Shown piece by piece: positions 34,980 to 45,400 of a stretch of 64,000 bases of DNA. Below the pieces are notes generated by a model, which did not search any database, was not told the DNA's origin, and saw only the letters and a list, made by a program, of their open reading frames with translations. The stretch is from positions 15,353,877 through 15,417,876 of the forward strand of contig JAJEKV010000013.1 of the NCBI GenBank assembly GCA_021234155.1. Reading direction: 5' to 3'. The DNA comes from Isoetes taiwanensis. Its lineage: Eukaryota; Streptophyta; Lycopodiopsida; Isoetales; Isoetaceae. The position numbers and the translations under genes were made by a program. Positions within the stretch are counted from its first letter, which is position 1. Every line of letters starts with the position of its first letter.

Positions 34980-35800
34980 GGTGTTGAAGCTTCGGCATGA
35001 TAAAGAGCATGTTAAGAAGGAGAGAAATGTCTCTGGTCAGAGTATAAAAAACATCTCTGATCATTTGCATCAAAAGCCTCTCTTCTATTCTCAAATTTCA
35101 TAAAGGAAGGAGTAGAAGAAGGCCATTGTATGGTCTTACCTTTTGGAGTGAAGAGGAAACCAATTCGTACATTGTCTTCATCCGGTTCTTCTTCTTCCAA
35201 ATCTGTCTCCAAATCTTCAGTAGGCTGCTTCTTCTTCTCATTTGCATTACTTTTGGAGGGACTTGCACCGAGAATTTCATTGTTCTTTCCTGATTTTTCG
35301 TGGTTTGCATGGTCGTTTTCCTCAGCTTCGGCACCAAAAATCTCTATTTGGCCCCAATTTAACTTCATTTTATCTCCATCTACTCGAAATACACCTCAAA
35401 TAATTTCTTCTTGTTTGTCATAAGAACAAATTTTCCCTAGAAGAGTCGCTTCTTCAAGAAATTCCAAGTATCTTTCCCTTGCCCATTCTTCACCAAATTC
35501 AAGCGCAGTACCAAGATCATACGCCCCTCTAAACCCTTGAAAAAAAACATCACCATGTAGCCTCTTCTCACATGCTTTCATTGCATCCGAATCAAGAAAA
35601 AAAATGGTGGAGTATAGCTTTAGAAAAAAGGGAAGATCGAGATGGGTCGCCTTCCTCCAAAGCTCGCTTCACAGAGCCAATTTTGGGGAGAAACGGATCT
35701 TTTGGGGCTTCTCTCCCATCCGGCCGATGAAGTGGACGCATGCCCGGCGCCGTCCGATAAAAAATGAGGGCTTTATCTTTCATTCGCGCCAATCTAATGA
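34980..35800 (-). other. piggyBac upstream coding-like exons, copy 2
   Basis: Minus-strand frames 35,012-35,368 (acidic, MKLNWGQIEIFGAEAEENDH), 35,396-35,581 (GDVFFQGFRGAYDLGTALEF) and 35,592-35,792 (DPFLPKIGSVKRALEEGDPS) abut one another and look like one coding stretch of about 250 residues with frame breaks. It could be the N-terminus of the transposase or a second, accessory piggyBac gene. The family is not recognised. Confidence 0.5.
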
Positions 35801-36130
35801 TGTATGTATTTCCTCTTTTTTTTGTTTTTGGGAAAAGTTCATAGCTAACTAAAAAAAAGAAGCGGGAATTATTTTTAATCCGGACGATGGAGTTGAGGAA
35901 AAAAGGGTAAAATTGCCCATTTTCAAATGATTATAACTTTAATAATCATTGTCCAAATGTTATGAAATTTTATAGAAGCATTCGAAATCCAGTTGAGAAC
36001 CATGTTTAGTTTTTAAAATCCAAAATTGGTATTTATATTATGAGAATTATGGGTTTATGTGCTAGGGGGTCAGGGGGACCAATTCTGGTCCATGGATCCA
36101 GAATGGTCCCCGGGACAACTCTAGTGTTAA

Positions 36131-37022
36131 CCTACCATTCAAAGCCGCTTACTCTCACATTCACCGTTTACCTTTGCATTCGACCGCGTAACGCATCTCA
36201 AGTTATTTTCACGTTTCAAGAATGCTTGTTTTGCTGAGATTTTGGGCATGTCGCGCGTCGATATTTTCCATGCCCGGAATCTCAGCAAAACAAGCATTCC
36301 TGTACATGTAATAACCCAATGACTATCACAAGACGACCAAGGCGTAATAATCCATTGATATTACAGGGAGCCTAATAACGATATACTTTGCCCAATTGGT
36401 TTGATAATGTGGCTGAAATCACAAACCATATCTTTATAACCTAAGATTTCTGAAGGTTATGTTTGGTATTCATATCAAAATACCGTATAAGCTGACGATG
36501 GCACCCTGGATTCCAAATGCGAGCATCTAGGGTTTCAGATGTTTTCTATTGTCAGCATGGTATGCTTGTAGGAAGGCGGCGACGGGTCTTGTGGAGGCAG
36601 CCAGGCCTCTGTTGCAATTGCATGTTCGGCCATAGCCATAGCCCAATTTCTAGTGTTCTGCTGCAGACTTAAGCCACGCTCCTTAGGGCATACCATAGCA
36701 GGATCGGCGACCACTGGGCTCTAGCCGCTTCTTCTATAGTATTTCAGTAAGAAACGAGGTTTCCACAGAGGAAAACCCTGTTAGGGCCTGACCTTGTTAA
36801 TTCCGGCAGGCTTGTCGCTGAGCAATGGAGCAAGGTCGATTTGCAACCAAGCCTGGACTGATTCTTCTATTTCTTGTGTGTTTGTTTAGGGTATCTTTGC
36901 TCTGCTGTCGGTGTTGCTCTGTTTCCTATTGTGTATGTATTTCTTTTGCTCTGTCCTCTGGTGAAACACAGAGGTTCAATTCCTCTGAAGAAATAGAAGC
37001 AAGAAAGGTTTGCTGTGAGAAG
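36131..37022 (-). repeat. Left inverted-repeat arm, inner part (copy 2)
   Basis: Matches 40,893-41,775 in reverse. Contains the foldback at 36,221-36,298. The inner boundary is at tgctgtgagaag (37,022). The arms differ by real substitutions and small indels near the inner end (36,830-37,000 versus 40,900-41,060), so the inverted repeat is much older than the tandem duplication. Confidence 0.82.
36221..36298. repeat. 78 nt foldback palindrome, left arm (copy 2)
   Basis: aatgcttgttttgctgagat at the start pairs with atctcagcaaaacaagcatt at the end, and the inner gggcatg pairs with catgccc around a ~18 nt loop. The same element occurs at 41,599-41,676 in the right arm. It has a MITE-like appearance, but no target duplication is clear. 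Confidence 0.85.
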
Positions 37023-37092
37023 ATACCCCTCTATTTTGAGGTATTTGTGAAAATGTCTTTATATTTTGAGATATTGTAAAAATGCCCCTGAT

Positions 37093-40000
37093 ATGGTTAC
37101 GAAATTACTAGAGATAAGAGAAGAACGACTGGAATGATTTTTGGCAACGGATGGCTATGGCATAAGGCGAAATCAGAACCCCCCACAATGAGAAGATGTT
37201 TATGGAGTGATAAATTGGAGCTGGTGATTTGGAATTCTGATCAGATATGAAGATCTAGTTGTGAAGCTTGTAAAGTTTCCAGTTTCGAGTCTTCTTCCTT
37301 TCTAAGTTTCTCTTTTCTTTTTTATTGTAGGCTTTGGAACAGGAAATCCTTGTGCAGGTTGTGTATCTCTTCCTTAATGATCGTTTGGTAGCAAAAGGAG
37401 TTGTGGGCCAAATGACACAATGCCACTTCAAGGAAATACCGAATGGAGTAGTGAGCGTTGGTGTGGAGGAAGTGATCGAAAGCCACCATACCTTTCCTTG
37501 GCCGACTCCAGATGCAAACACAACAACAGAAGCCAGGGGCTCATTCGTTCTCTAGAGAAGTAAAGATGCTCGTGAGTCATCTGTTAATGACGTCCCCAGA
37601 AAAAGACAGCTGACAGAGGTGGGGAAGGAGGCACAATTGCTGACAAGATATATGCTTCTTGAAATGGATTGTGAGATATGGCACTCTTGCGGCTCCATTA
37701 TCACGGAAAAGGGATTCATATCATTCAATCGCCCCCGATGATGCAAAGTGTGACCGGGCCGGGTTTTAAGTTTGTGGGAGTATCTCGTTACCGGCAAGGT
37801 CCCCCCCATCCCCTTTCTCGAGGTGAATATCCGCTGCCGTGGATGCTTGCAGCCCCAAACCCGGATGCTTGTGAGATGGAACAATGACCTCGCTCATGTT
37901 GGCTGAGTGAAGGTCTCTCGAGATATTGACCATGGCACCACAACAGAAGCGTGATATAGTGTCCACCTGTGGCAGCCGTGAGCATCGAAGCACCCAAACT
38001 ATGAAAAATGACATTACACATTTCATTCCCCGACAGCCCGTGAAGGTTGTAAGGCTACCAAAGCTAGTTCGCCTCACCACTCGTAATGCTATCCTCAATA
38101 ACAGGGGAGGACCCCAGCCGCAAAAATAGATGTTAAGGCCAAGTTCTCTACGAATCAAGTTGTTAACATGCGAAAGGAATTCCTTGCCATGAAATCCAGT
38201 GATAGGGTTACTTTTGTTTATGACATGCTCGGCAACAACATGAAAGGTCGAAGAGTGGGACGACTGATGCTGCAAGGGAATCTCGTTTGTGAGAGGGCGT
38301 GGTACCTTGGTCTCGGGATCTCAAAGTCAGCATATCTGAAGTGGAAGGCCCAATTCATTGAGGGTGCACGCAAGGCCGAACATGGCAACTGCGGCATCAT
38401 GAAGCCTCGTTCCTCGACATTGGCATGCGAGGCAGTGTTTTCCATATTTGTAAGGGAAAACTGTGAATCTTTGCCCCACCGCAGCAGGAGAAACGAGGAC
38501 GGGATAAGAGAGAATATCAGGAAGTTGCCTGCAATGTTTACAAAGTCCAAAGATTCTCAAAAGTTAATGCGTAAGTTGTGGCAATCGACCGGCAAGAAGG
38601 TATTCCCCATCGGGTTTCATAGAACGTGGGAGGCGGGCTTCCCGATGTCGCGATCGCGAAAGAAAATTGTATTTTCCAAATGCGATACGTGCGAGGTGAT
38701 CCGTACAAAGTTACTGAAGACCAAGGATGAAGGAGAGAGGAGGATACTGCATGATCAAAGAAGAGTATATAGACTAGAGCAGGCCTCATGTCACACACAG
38801 TACTAGTCGCGGAGATTATACTCCCACAGGTACCCTGGCCAATATGTTTGTATTATTCACGACAAAATGGATCTGCTTAAAACAATGATTCGAAATTAGA
38901 ACAACTGGTCAAGTCTCGAGACTTGACAAGCTCAAAACGCCATTGATCGGGTGCAATCGACTCATGGTCATGGAAAGGGAAGCTATGGGAACTTTGCCCC
39001 GACTTATGGCCGATGACTCTAACTTCCATGTAGGTTCTTTGAATAGCATCTTGAAGAGATTAGAGATGGTCCACAGTATCCGTGAGGCCACCCGTCAAGT
39101 GTTCAAGCATCATCTGCTCCAAAATGGGTCTCCTCCTTGCGAGACACCACGGACTTGGAGTCAAAGTTATCACTATCCAATAGCAGCATCCCTGCTAATT
39201 TGCCACTGGCAGAGGGACCATCATTAAAGCCTCTGCCAAAGATACTTTATTTGCAGCTGGACAACGCATCTGGACAGAACAAGAATAGGTATGTCTTCTC
39301 CTATCTTTCTTACCTAGTATATCTTAGTGTGTTTGAAGAGATTGAGCTAGGGTTCATGATGCCCGGTCATACACATGAGGATATCAATGCCTTGTTTGGT
39401 AACTTCTCCTCATCTTTAAAGAAGGCCGAGGTGCTGATAATGCCAGAACTGCTGTATGAATTCCACAAATGCAACTTGAATACACCTGTGCCCTATGTTG
39501 TTGACAAGGTTTTGGATTGAAAGGGTTTCATAGAAGGCTACATACCAGATGGGGATGATAGATTGACGGGTCACACCACCCCTCTAACTTTCAGATTCGC
39601 TATAAATGGTGATTGGCCAGTCATGTATTACAAAGCTCGACCCACTTACGTCGATTGGTTGCCTGCTGGTGGAATAAAGATGTGGAAAGAAAAAGACGAC
39701 GGCAAGCCCATGATGCCAGTGGAATATCCTAAGCTGCTTCCTCCCAAGAAATCGGTGAAGGACCTTGGCCTGCTGCGAAACTGTATCCACAAGCATATAT
39801 TGCATTGGGTTGCTTGTTCAACCAGTAACAAGGGTGCTCCAGAAATAGCCAAGTACTCGGCACAGTTCACGTCCACAATTGAATATTGGATGAGACTCTT
39901 GCAAGAACTGGGGAAGATCACCAGTGACGAAGGCATTTATTATGACTTCTGGCCACGTACTAGGCAAGAGTGAGCTCCACCTGATGTAGCGGTAGTGGTG

Positions 40001-40444
40001 GAACCAATTGCTACTATCACTCCTCCTTATGTCGGTCCGTGGAAGGACAAACCTGTACCAGAATTCAATCCATACAAAGATTTGAAGAAATGTATGTTTA
40101 TTATGGCACGCCCTGATAATGTGTTGTGCCCAACTTGGGTGGGCCTAGCTACTGAGGAGCCACAAATGGATGATAAGAAGGAGAACTTTGAGACTATTCT
40201 GGTCACTTGGTGGGAGCCAATCCCGGTGAGGAACCAAGTCTTTCCAGTTAATTATGCCAATTGCTGGAAGAAGAGATGGAAGCCAACGACTGCAAGTGAC
40301 CGCATAGAACTAGAGACTATCAACTACGCTTGGGAGCCCTCAAACAAGAAGAAGATACCCAATACTATCAAGATACCCGTCCATGCTGCTGAGGCATATG
40401 CAGCCTGTATGCAGCACTCACAGGGGATGTCAATTAGTGTATGA
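37093..40444 (+). CDS. DUF7869-like transposase-type gene, copy 2 (best reading)
   Basis: Multi-exon gene. An intron ends ttattgtag (37,330), then QEILVQVVYLFLNDRLVAKG and FKEIPNGVVSVGVEEVIESH. The 212-aa frame at 38,168-38,806 has KSAYLKWKAQFIEGARK and SKCDTCEVIRTKLL. The core frame (39,137-39,520) carries LYLQLDNASGQNKNRYVFSY and PGHTHEDINALFG. The pairing of LDN-x(3)-NKNR with GHTHEDI is what I associate with DUF7869 proteins, which are thought to be RNase H-fold transposase relatives. Two further frames (39,563-39,973; 39,995-40,444) give a long C-terminus ending in AEAYAACMQHSQG. It sits between the two inverted arms. A 27 nt poly-A follows at 40,532. Remaining frame changes can be introns or residual error. 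Confidence 0.65.
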
Positions 40445-40531
40445 AAAAGAGTCATTCATGCAAGTGCATTAAAAAATGGTCCATAAATTCAGGTATTGTC
40501 CAAAATTAATGAAATTGTGCTTTTCAAGAAC

Positions 40532-40558
40532 AAAAAAAAAAAAAAAAAAAAAAAAAAA
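40532..40558 (+). repeat. Poly-A tract (27 nt), copy 2
   Basis: A27 about 90 nt after the DUF7869-like stop codon, in the sense direction; length differs from copy 1 (22 nt). Confidence 0.9.
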
Positions 40559-41711
40559 CCCGGAATAGCAATAACTAGTTAAGCTCCTCTCACATGGCAA
40601 AAAATACTTTTTTTGCATCAATCATAACCTTAGCTACTACCAAAACAACCTCTCGTTTTGGGGTGTAATATCGTTTGGGGTGTGTTTTGATTTTTCGTGG
40701 CCATTATATCATAGCACAATTTGGGGAATATTCTTTATGCATCCATATGATCCGTCTGCTCAAAGTCAAGACGGGGTCAAACAACCCCATGTTGACCCGA
40801 TTTGTAAGGGGGCAATTAAAAATACAAATCCAATAGTTATCATTCTCACATCAAGCGTACAACACAGCAAGCATGCAGAATAGCAAACTGAACTTCTCAC
40901 AACAAACCTTTCTTGTTTCTATTTCTTCAGAGGAATAGAACCTCTTGTTTATCCAGAAGACAGAGCACAACAGGAATACATGCACAACAGGAAAATGAGC
41001 AACACCGACAGCATAGCAAAGATACCCTAAACAAACACAGAAGGCTTGGCTGCAAATCGACCTTACTTCATTGCTCAGTGACAAGCCTGCCGGAATTAAC
41101 AAGGCCGGGCCCTAACAGGGTTTTCCTCTGTGAAAACCTCATTTCTTATTGAAACACTGTAGAAGAAGCGGCTAGAGCCCTGTGGTCGCCGATCCTGCTA
41201 TGGTATGCCCTAAGGAACATGGCTTAAGTCTGCAGCAGAACACTAGAAACTTGGCTATGGCTATGGCTGAACATGCAACTGCAACAGAGGCCTGGCCGCC
41301 TCCATAAGTCCCGTCGCCGCCCTCCTACAAGAATACCATGCTGACAATAGAAAACATCTGAAACCTTAGATGCTCACGTTTGGAATCCAGGGTGCCATCG
41401 TCAGCTTATACGGTATTCTGATATGAATACCAAACATAACCTTCAGAAATCTTAGGTTATAGAGATATGGTTTGTGATTTCGGCCACATTACCAAACCAA
41501 TTGGGCAAAGTATATCGTTATTAGGCTCCCTGTAATAATCAATGGATTATTACGCCTTGGTCGTCTTGTGATAGTCATTGGGTTATTACGTATACAGGAA
41601 TGCTTGTTTTGCTGAGATCCCGGGCATGGAAAATGCCGACGCGCGACATGCCCGGAATCTCAGCAAAACAAGCATTCTTGAAACGTGAAAATAACTTGAG
41701 ATGCATTCCGC

Positions 41712-41815
41712 AGGTCGGAATGTAAGGTAAACGAAGCTGAATGTGAGGTAAACGAAGCTGAATGGTAGGTAAAAAATACAGAATGCAAGGTAAATAGAAA
41801 GAATGCGAAGTAAAA
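41712..41815. repeat. Short degenerate repeats GAATG-x-(A/G)AGGTAAA upstream of PEX12
   Basis: Five to six imperfect units of about 20 nt (gaatgtaaggtaaacgaagc, gaatgtgaggtaaacgaagc, gaatggtaggtaaa, gaatgcaaggtaaa, gaatgcgaagtaaa), about 620-720 bases before the PEX12 start codon. They are also present in the left arm, where piggyBac inserted within them. Function unknown; they could be subterminal repeats of a former transposon. Confidence 0.7.
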
Positions 41816-42239
41816 TTGAAGAACACGCCGTAAATGAACAAAACACAAAACTAATCTTATGTTCCTGGAAATGAAAGTATGCCGGCGCAGAGGGCAGAAT
41901 GCATCTCAAGTTGTTTTTACGCATTAGCTTAATGGCCTAACCACGTGGCTACTATAGACGAGACCCATCTTTATTAAGGGGCAGATTCCACTACGACTAC
42001 TGGCAATTTCAATAAATCCAGCAACTTCCAGGCCGCAATTTGCCCTTCCGTCGAGATAGATTCCACAGGGCCAAAACTACCGGCTGACGTGGCTGGCGGG
42101 TAGGGAAACGTGGCTTCGTATCATCACTCGACAGTTAAACTGCCGGGCAAGAGAGGTCGTCAATTAAGGTTACGTTTTGGCAATTCCACCTCACCGATTG
42201 GAGCACAACTTCCAGGCATAGTGGTTATTTGATGATGTG

Positions 42240-42431
42240 GCCATTTCCTACTGCTAAACGATACTCAATTTAACTTTATTGACAATAATGGAATCTGCCC
42301 CTTACCTTGCGTGGTGACCATTCTCGAGTTAAATTTTTCTGGGCAAGAAAACCTATACATCGAAGGAACCAGTGAACAGCTTTCGATCAAATTCAGAAGA
42401 TACATCTCTGTTTTCCCTGTGCTTGAGCTAG
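42240..42431 (+). promoter_or_regulatory. PEX12: Probable PEX12 proximal promoter / 5' UTR
   Basis: Sequence immediately upstream of the start codon, conserved in all four PEX12 5' copies. ACGTGG cores (G-box-like) occur upstream at about 42,087 and 42,109. No clear TATA box. Because the same DNA is present inverted at 29,980-30,330, transcription across the arms could yield double-stranded RNA matching this promoter. Confidence 0.4.
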
Positions 42432-45400
42432 ATGTTGCTCCAAGTGGGTGGAGAGGAGGGCGCTCGCCCGACGTTCTTTGAAATGGCAGCTGCCCAGCAG
42501 CTGCCTTCCAGCCTTCGTGCAGCATTGTTGTATTCGTTGGGGGTAACCGTTTCATCATTTTTATTACTTACATCCAATTCTGCAAGAAAAAGTGGAAAAA
42601 TGCATTTTGGATTTGCATCCGCAGGTAATTGCCCAACGGCGGCCTGTTGTGCATCGCGTGTTGGATTATAGTGACGAAGCGTTTGCCTTGCTCATGCTAG
42701 TGTTGGAGGCTCATAATCTTAGGTCCACTGGTGAGTGTGTAGCCAGCTTAGCATAATCCAAAGATAGTCCGTTGATAGTTGTGGCATTTGAATAAAATCA
42801 ATTACAATGTGGCGGCAACTGGGAGTTCAGATAGAAGGAATTCAGAGGCTTTATTGTCTAACCAAGACGGTACATGAAGGAAAGAAAGAAAGATTATATT
42901 AACCTCTACGAGAGACCACTTGGGTCTATGAGACCAATTATTACAGAAATCATGTACAGCTAGGTGCGCATTGCAGCCTCCTAGATATGTTGCACAAACA
43001 AGACAAAAGAAAACCTGAAACATTGAAATCAGGAGACGCTTGTCTTTCTTCTAGCCACTGGCTCAAAGTATGAGGCGATGTGTGGCTGGATTTTTTTCTT
43101 TTAAAGGAGTGCTTATGTTTTTCCTTTGCTGCCCGCTTTGTTCTTCTTGACACTTTCATGGTTATCCCTCTTGGAATTGGATTAGATGGCCCAGGAAGAG
43201 GACCTGACTTCCGTTGATTATTATTATCACCTGCAATGAGAAAGAGAGTGATCTGCCTTTGTGTAGGGTCATTTTTCTGCCCAGTTCTCCCCCCAGCCTG
43301 CTCCTTCAGCAGATTTCTTTTATGAACAGTCATTTGGTGAAGGAATAGAGCTATACATTTCTGGTCCTCATATCTGAAGAGTTTTGGAACATTCAAATGA
43401 CACCATCTGCAGATCCACTTCGAGTGCTCGACCTTAGGTCTAGTTGCATGGCCAGCCTTAATCTTAAGCTGATGAGATGAGACCCTGAGCTGACCAGTAG
43501 CATGTTTATGTGCTAGGTGAATATTCAATTACCCTGGTCGCTGGATGAAACCATCTGCACTGATCTCAAGGAAGTGATCTTTGTGAAATTGCATCTTTGT
43601 GGGAAGTTCACTTGGATGTTCCTGATATCCAGATCGTGTCGGATCAGCTGATTCATATCTTTTTGAAGTCTTTTTTAGCTCTATGTTTTACCGGAGTATT
43701 AGCTGCAGCCATGTTGCATTGGAAAGGAGGCAGGTTTTCCAAACCAAATCCCAAAGACGCAGCCCACTGCAATGCCGTTGTGTACCAACACTCTTGGACC
43801 CCCTTTTCAGCCAACCTTTCTAGAACCTTGAGGGCAATCCATAGAAGTCTGCATTGACTCTGCTGCAAGTTGGTGCATTTTATGCAAAAAGGACACTAAC
43901 TGGGATGCTGCATCCAGTTGCAGGGGAGTGGCTGTTGGATGCCGCACAAAGGCTTTGCACATAATCATTTTGGATAGAAAATAGGTTTGCAGCCTCTTTT
44001 AGCTGTCATGTCCATTCCCCACATCAAGACTCCATGCGGCAGCTTTGCTAACTAAGGTATTGAAAAGATGAAGCTTTGCTGGGACATCTTGAAAATCCGG
44101 TTGGAAACATTTCCTTTCTAGCATTGCAAGCGAGGCATATCCTTTTGTGAGTCTTGCGTACGCTTAATCTTTCATGCTAAAGATGGGACCCTTAAATTGC
44201 AGGCCAAAGTATGCATAATGAGAGACCACTTCCACCTGCTGATCCATAAAAAAGAAGGGGCTATGATGCATGCAAGCTGGTGACATGTTGAAAATCATCA
44301 CTTTCTTTTGTCCAAGGATATAAGTACCACATCATCTGCGTACAGAAGGATGGATATACTCGGCTAAAGCAGACCCGCCACCGTGCTGCTACAAAGCTTT
44401 CCAGCTCGTCAATGTACAAACCAAAGAGTGCAGGGTAGGGGCATCTTTGTCTAAGCCATATTGTGCTGCTTATTTCATCCGACCAGCCTCTGGGCACTTT
44501 AATTCTTCCTAGAACATTTTCGTAGAGAGTCAAAATGGCCCATAGTTGCTGTGATAATCCCAAGTCTATAAAATAGGCGTGTCCAGGGCACCGTATCAGA
44601 GGCTTTGCGGAAATCCACAAAGCAGCAATACACTTACGTTTTCATGACTTTAGCTTTCTCAATGGTAGACTGCAAGGTAAAAGTATAATCTGTTGTTGAG
44701 AAGTTTCTCTTGAAACCAGCCTGACCTTTTGCTCTATGAGCTTCCATATGACATGTCCATGATGAGGCAGTAGTTGTTTGAATTCCTTGGGTCTCCGGCA
44801 TTAAAAATTGGCTTGATGGTATTAATGGTCCATGCTTTTGGAAAGCCTGAGCATATTATCTCATTAAATAAATCTGCCACAAAGAGCGCACGCATATTTA
44901 TTCCATGGATCAGAAATTCACCTTACAGGTCCTCACAATCTTTTGCCTTCCCAGTGTTCATTTTGCTCATAGCCTCTCGGATAAGGGAAGTTGAGAAAAG
45001 AGAGGCGGATTTGAGCCAGGGCTGCAGTCCAATGTCCAGCATATCTGGTTTTCCCACATCTAGAAGTGTTCGAGCATAAGTGGTCCACACTTTTGTGTCT
45101 TTGAGAGGCAAGTCAGATTTCTTGGCAAGAAGATTCTGCCAAATTTAGCAGATTTATTGGTGTACATCAAGTTAAGCATGCCGTCTCTCATTTGCTCTAT
45201 ATATACTCTTTTTCATGCGGATCAGATTCTTGTAGGCTTTCTTAGTTGCTGTAGCTGTAGAAGAGCAGGCTGTCATTTCTTCCTTGAGCTGCTTGTGAAG
45301 GTTTTTGCATTCTTCGTCATACCAAATGTTTTGGTGCATTTCTGCACGTTGTTTGCTGAAGGAATAAAGCTTGTGTAAGAAAGTGTTCAGGCAGGCTTGA

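Larger units (their letters stand above)
30342..36126 (-). mobile_element. piggyBac-type DNA transposon, copy 2
   Basis: About 5.79 kb. Terminal inverted repeat CACTAGAGTTGTCCC at 30,342 and its exact complement GGGACAACTCTAGTG ending at 36,126, flanked by TTAA on both sides (30,338-30,341; 36,127-36,130). It contains the transposase (minus strand), the 355 bp and 155 bp tandem repeats, and upstream coding-like exons. Its position in the arm is identical to copy 1, so it inserted before the 22 kb duplication but after the inverted duplication of the PEX12 5' region. Confidence 0.92.
40893..42856 (+). repeat. Right inverted-repeat arm (copy 2), includes functional PEX12 5' end
   Basis: Runs from cttctcac at 40,893 to ggctttattg at 42,856. 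It holds the foldback (41,599-41,676), the GGTAAA repeat block, the PEX12 promoter, exon 1, intron 1, exon 2 and the start of intron 2. The outer limit coincides with the LINE 3' junction. Confidence 0.87.
22207..44327 (+). repeat. Tandem ~22 kb duplication, copy 2
   Basis: Second copy of the 22.1 kb unit. At the junction the LINE text ggatataagta is followed directly by sequence matching the start of copy 1, while at 44,327 the same LINE continues uninterrupted. Copy 2 is the poorer reading at about 22-33 kb and the cleaner one at about 34-44 kb. Its right end merges with the intact PEX12 gene, so copy 2 holds the parental right flank and copy 1 the truncated one. Long stretches, for example 29,160-29,630 against 7,090-7,560, are nearly identical, which implies a very young event or an artefact. 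Confidence 0.9.

Noticed and set aside
70-44327. Two diverged paralogous gene clusters
   Set aside because: Mismatches cluster at CAG/CTG triplets and switch between copies along the unit, while long stretches are nearly identical; ancient divergence would not look like this.
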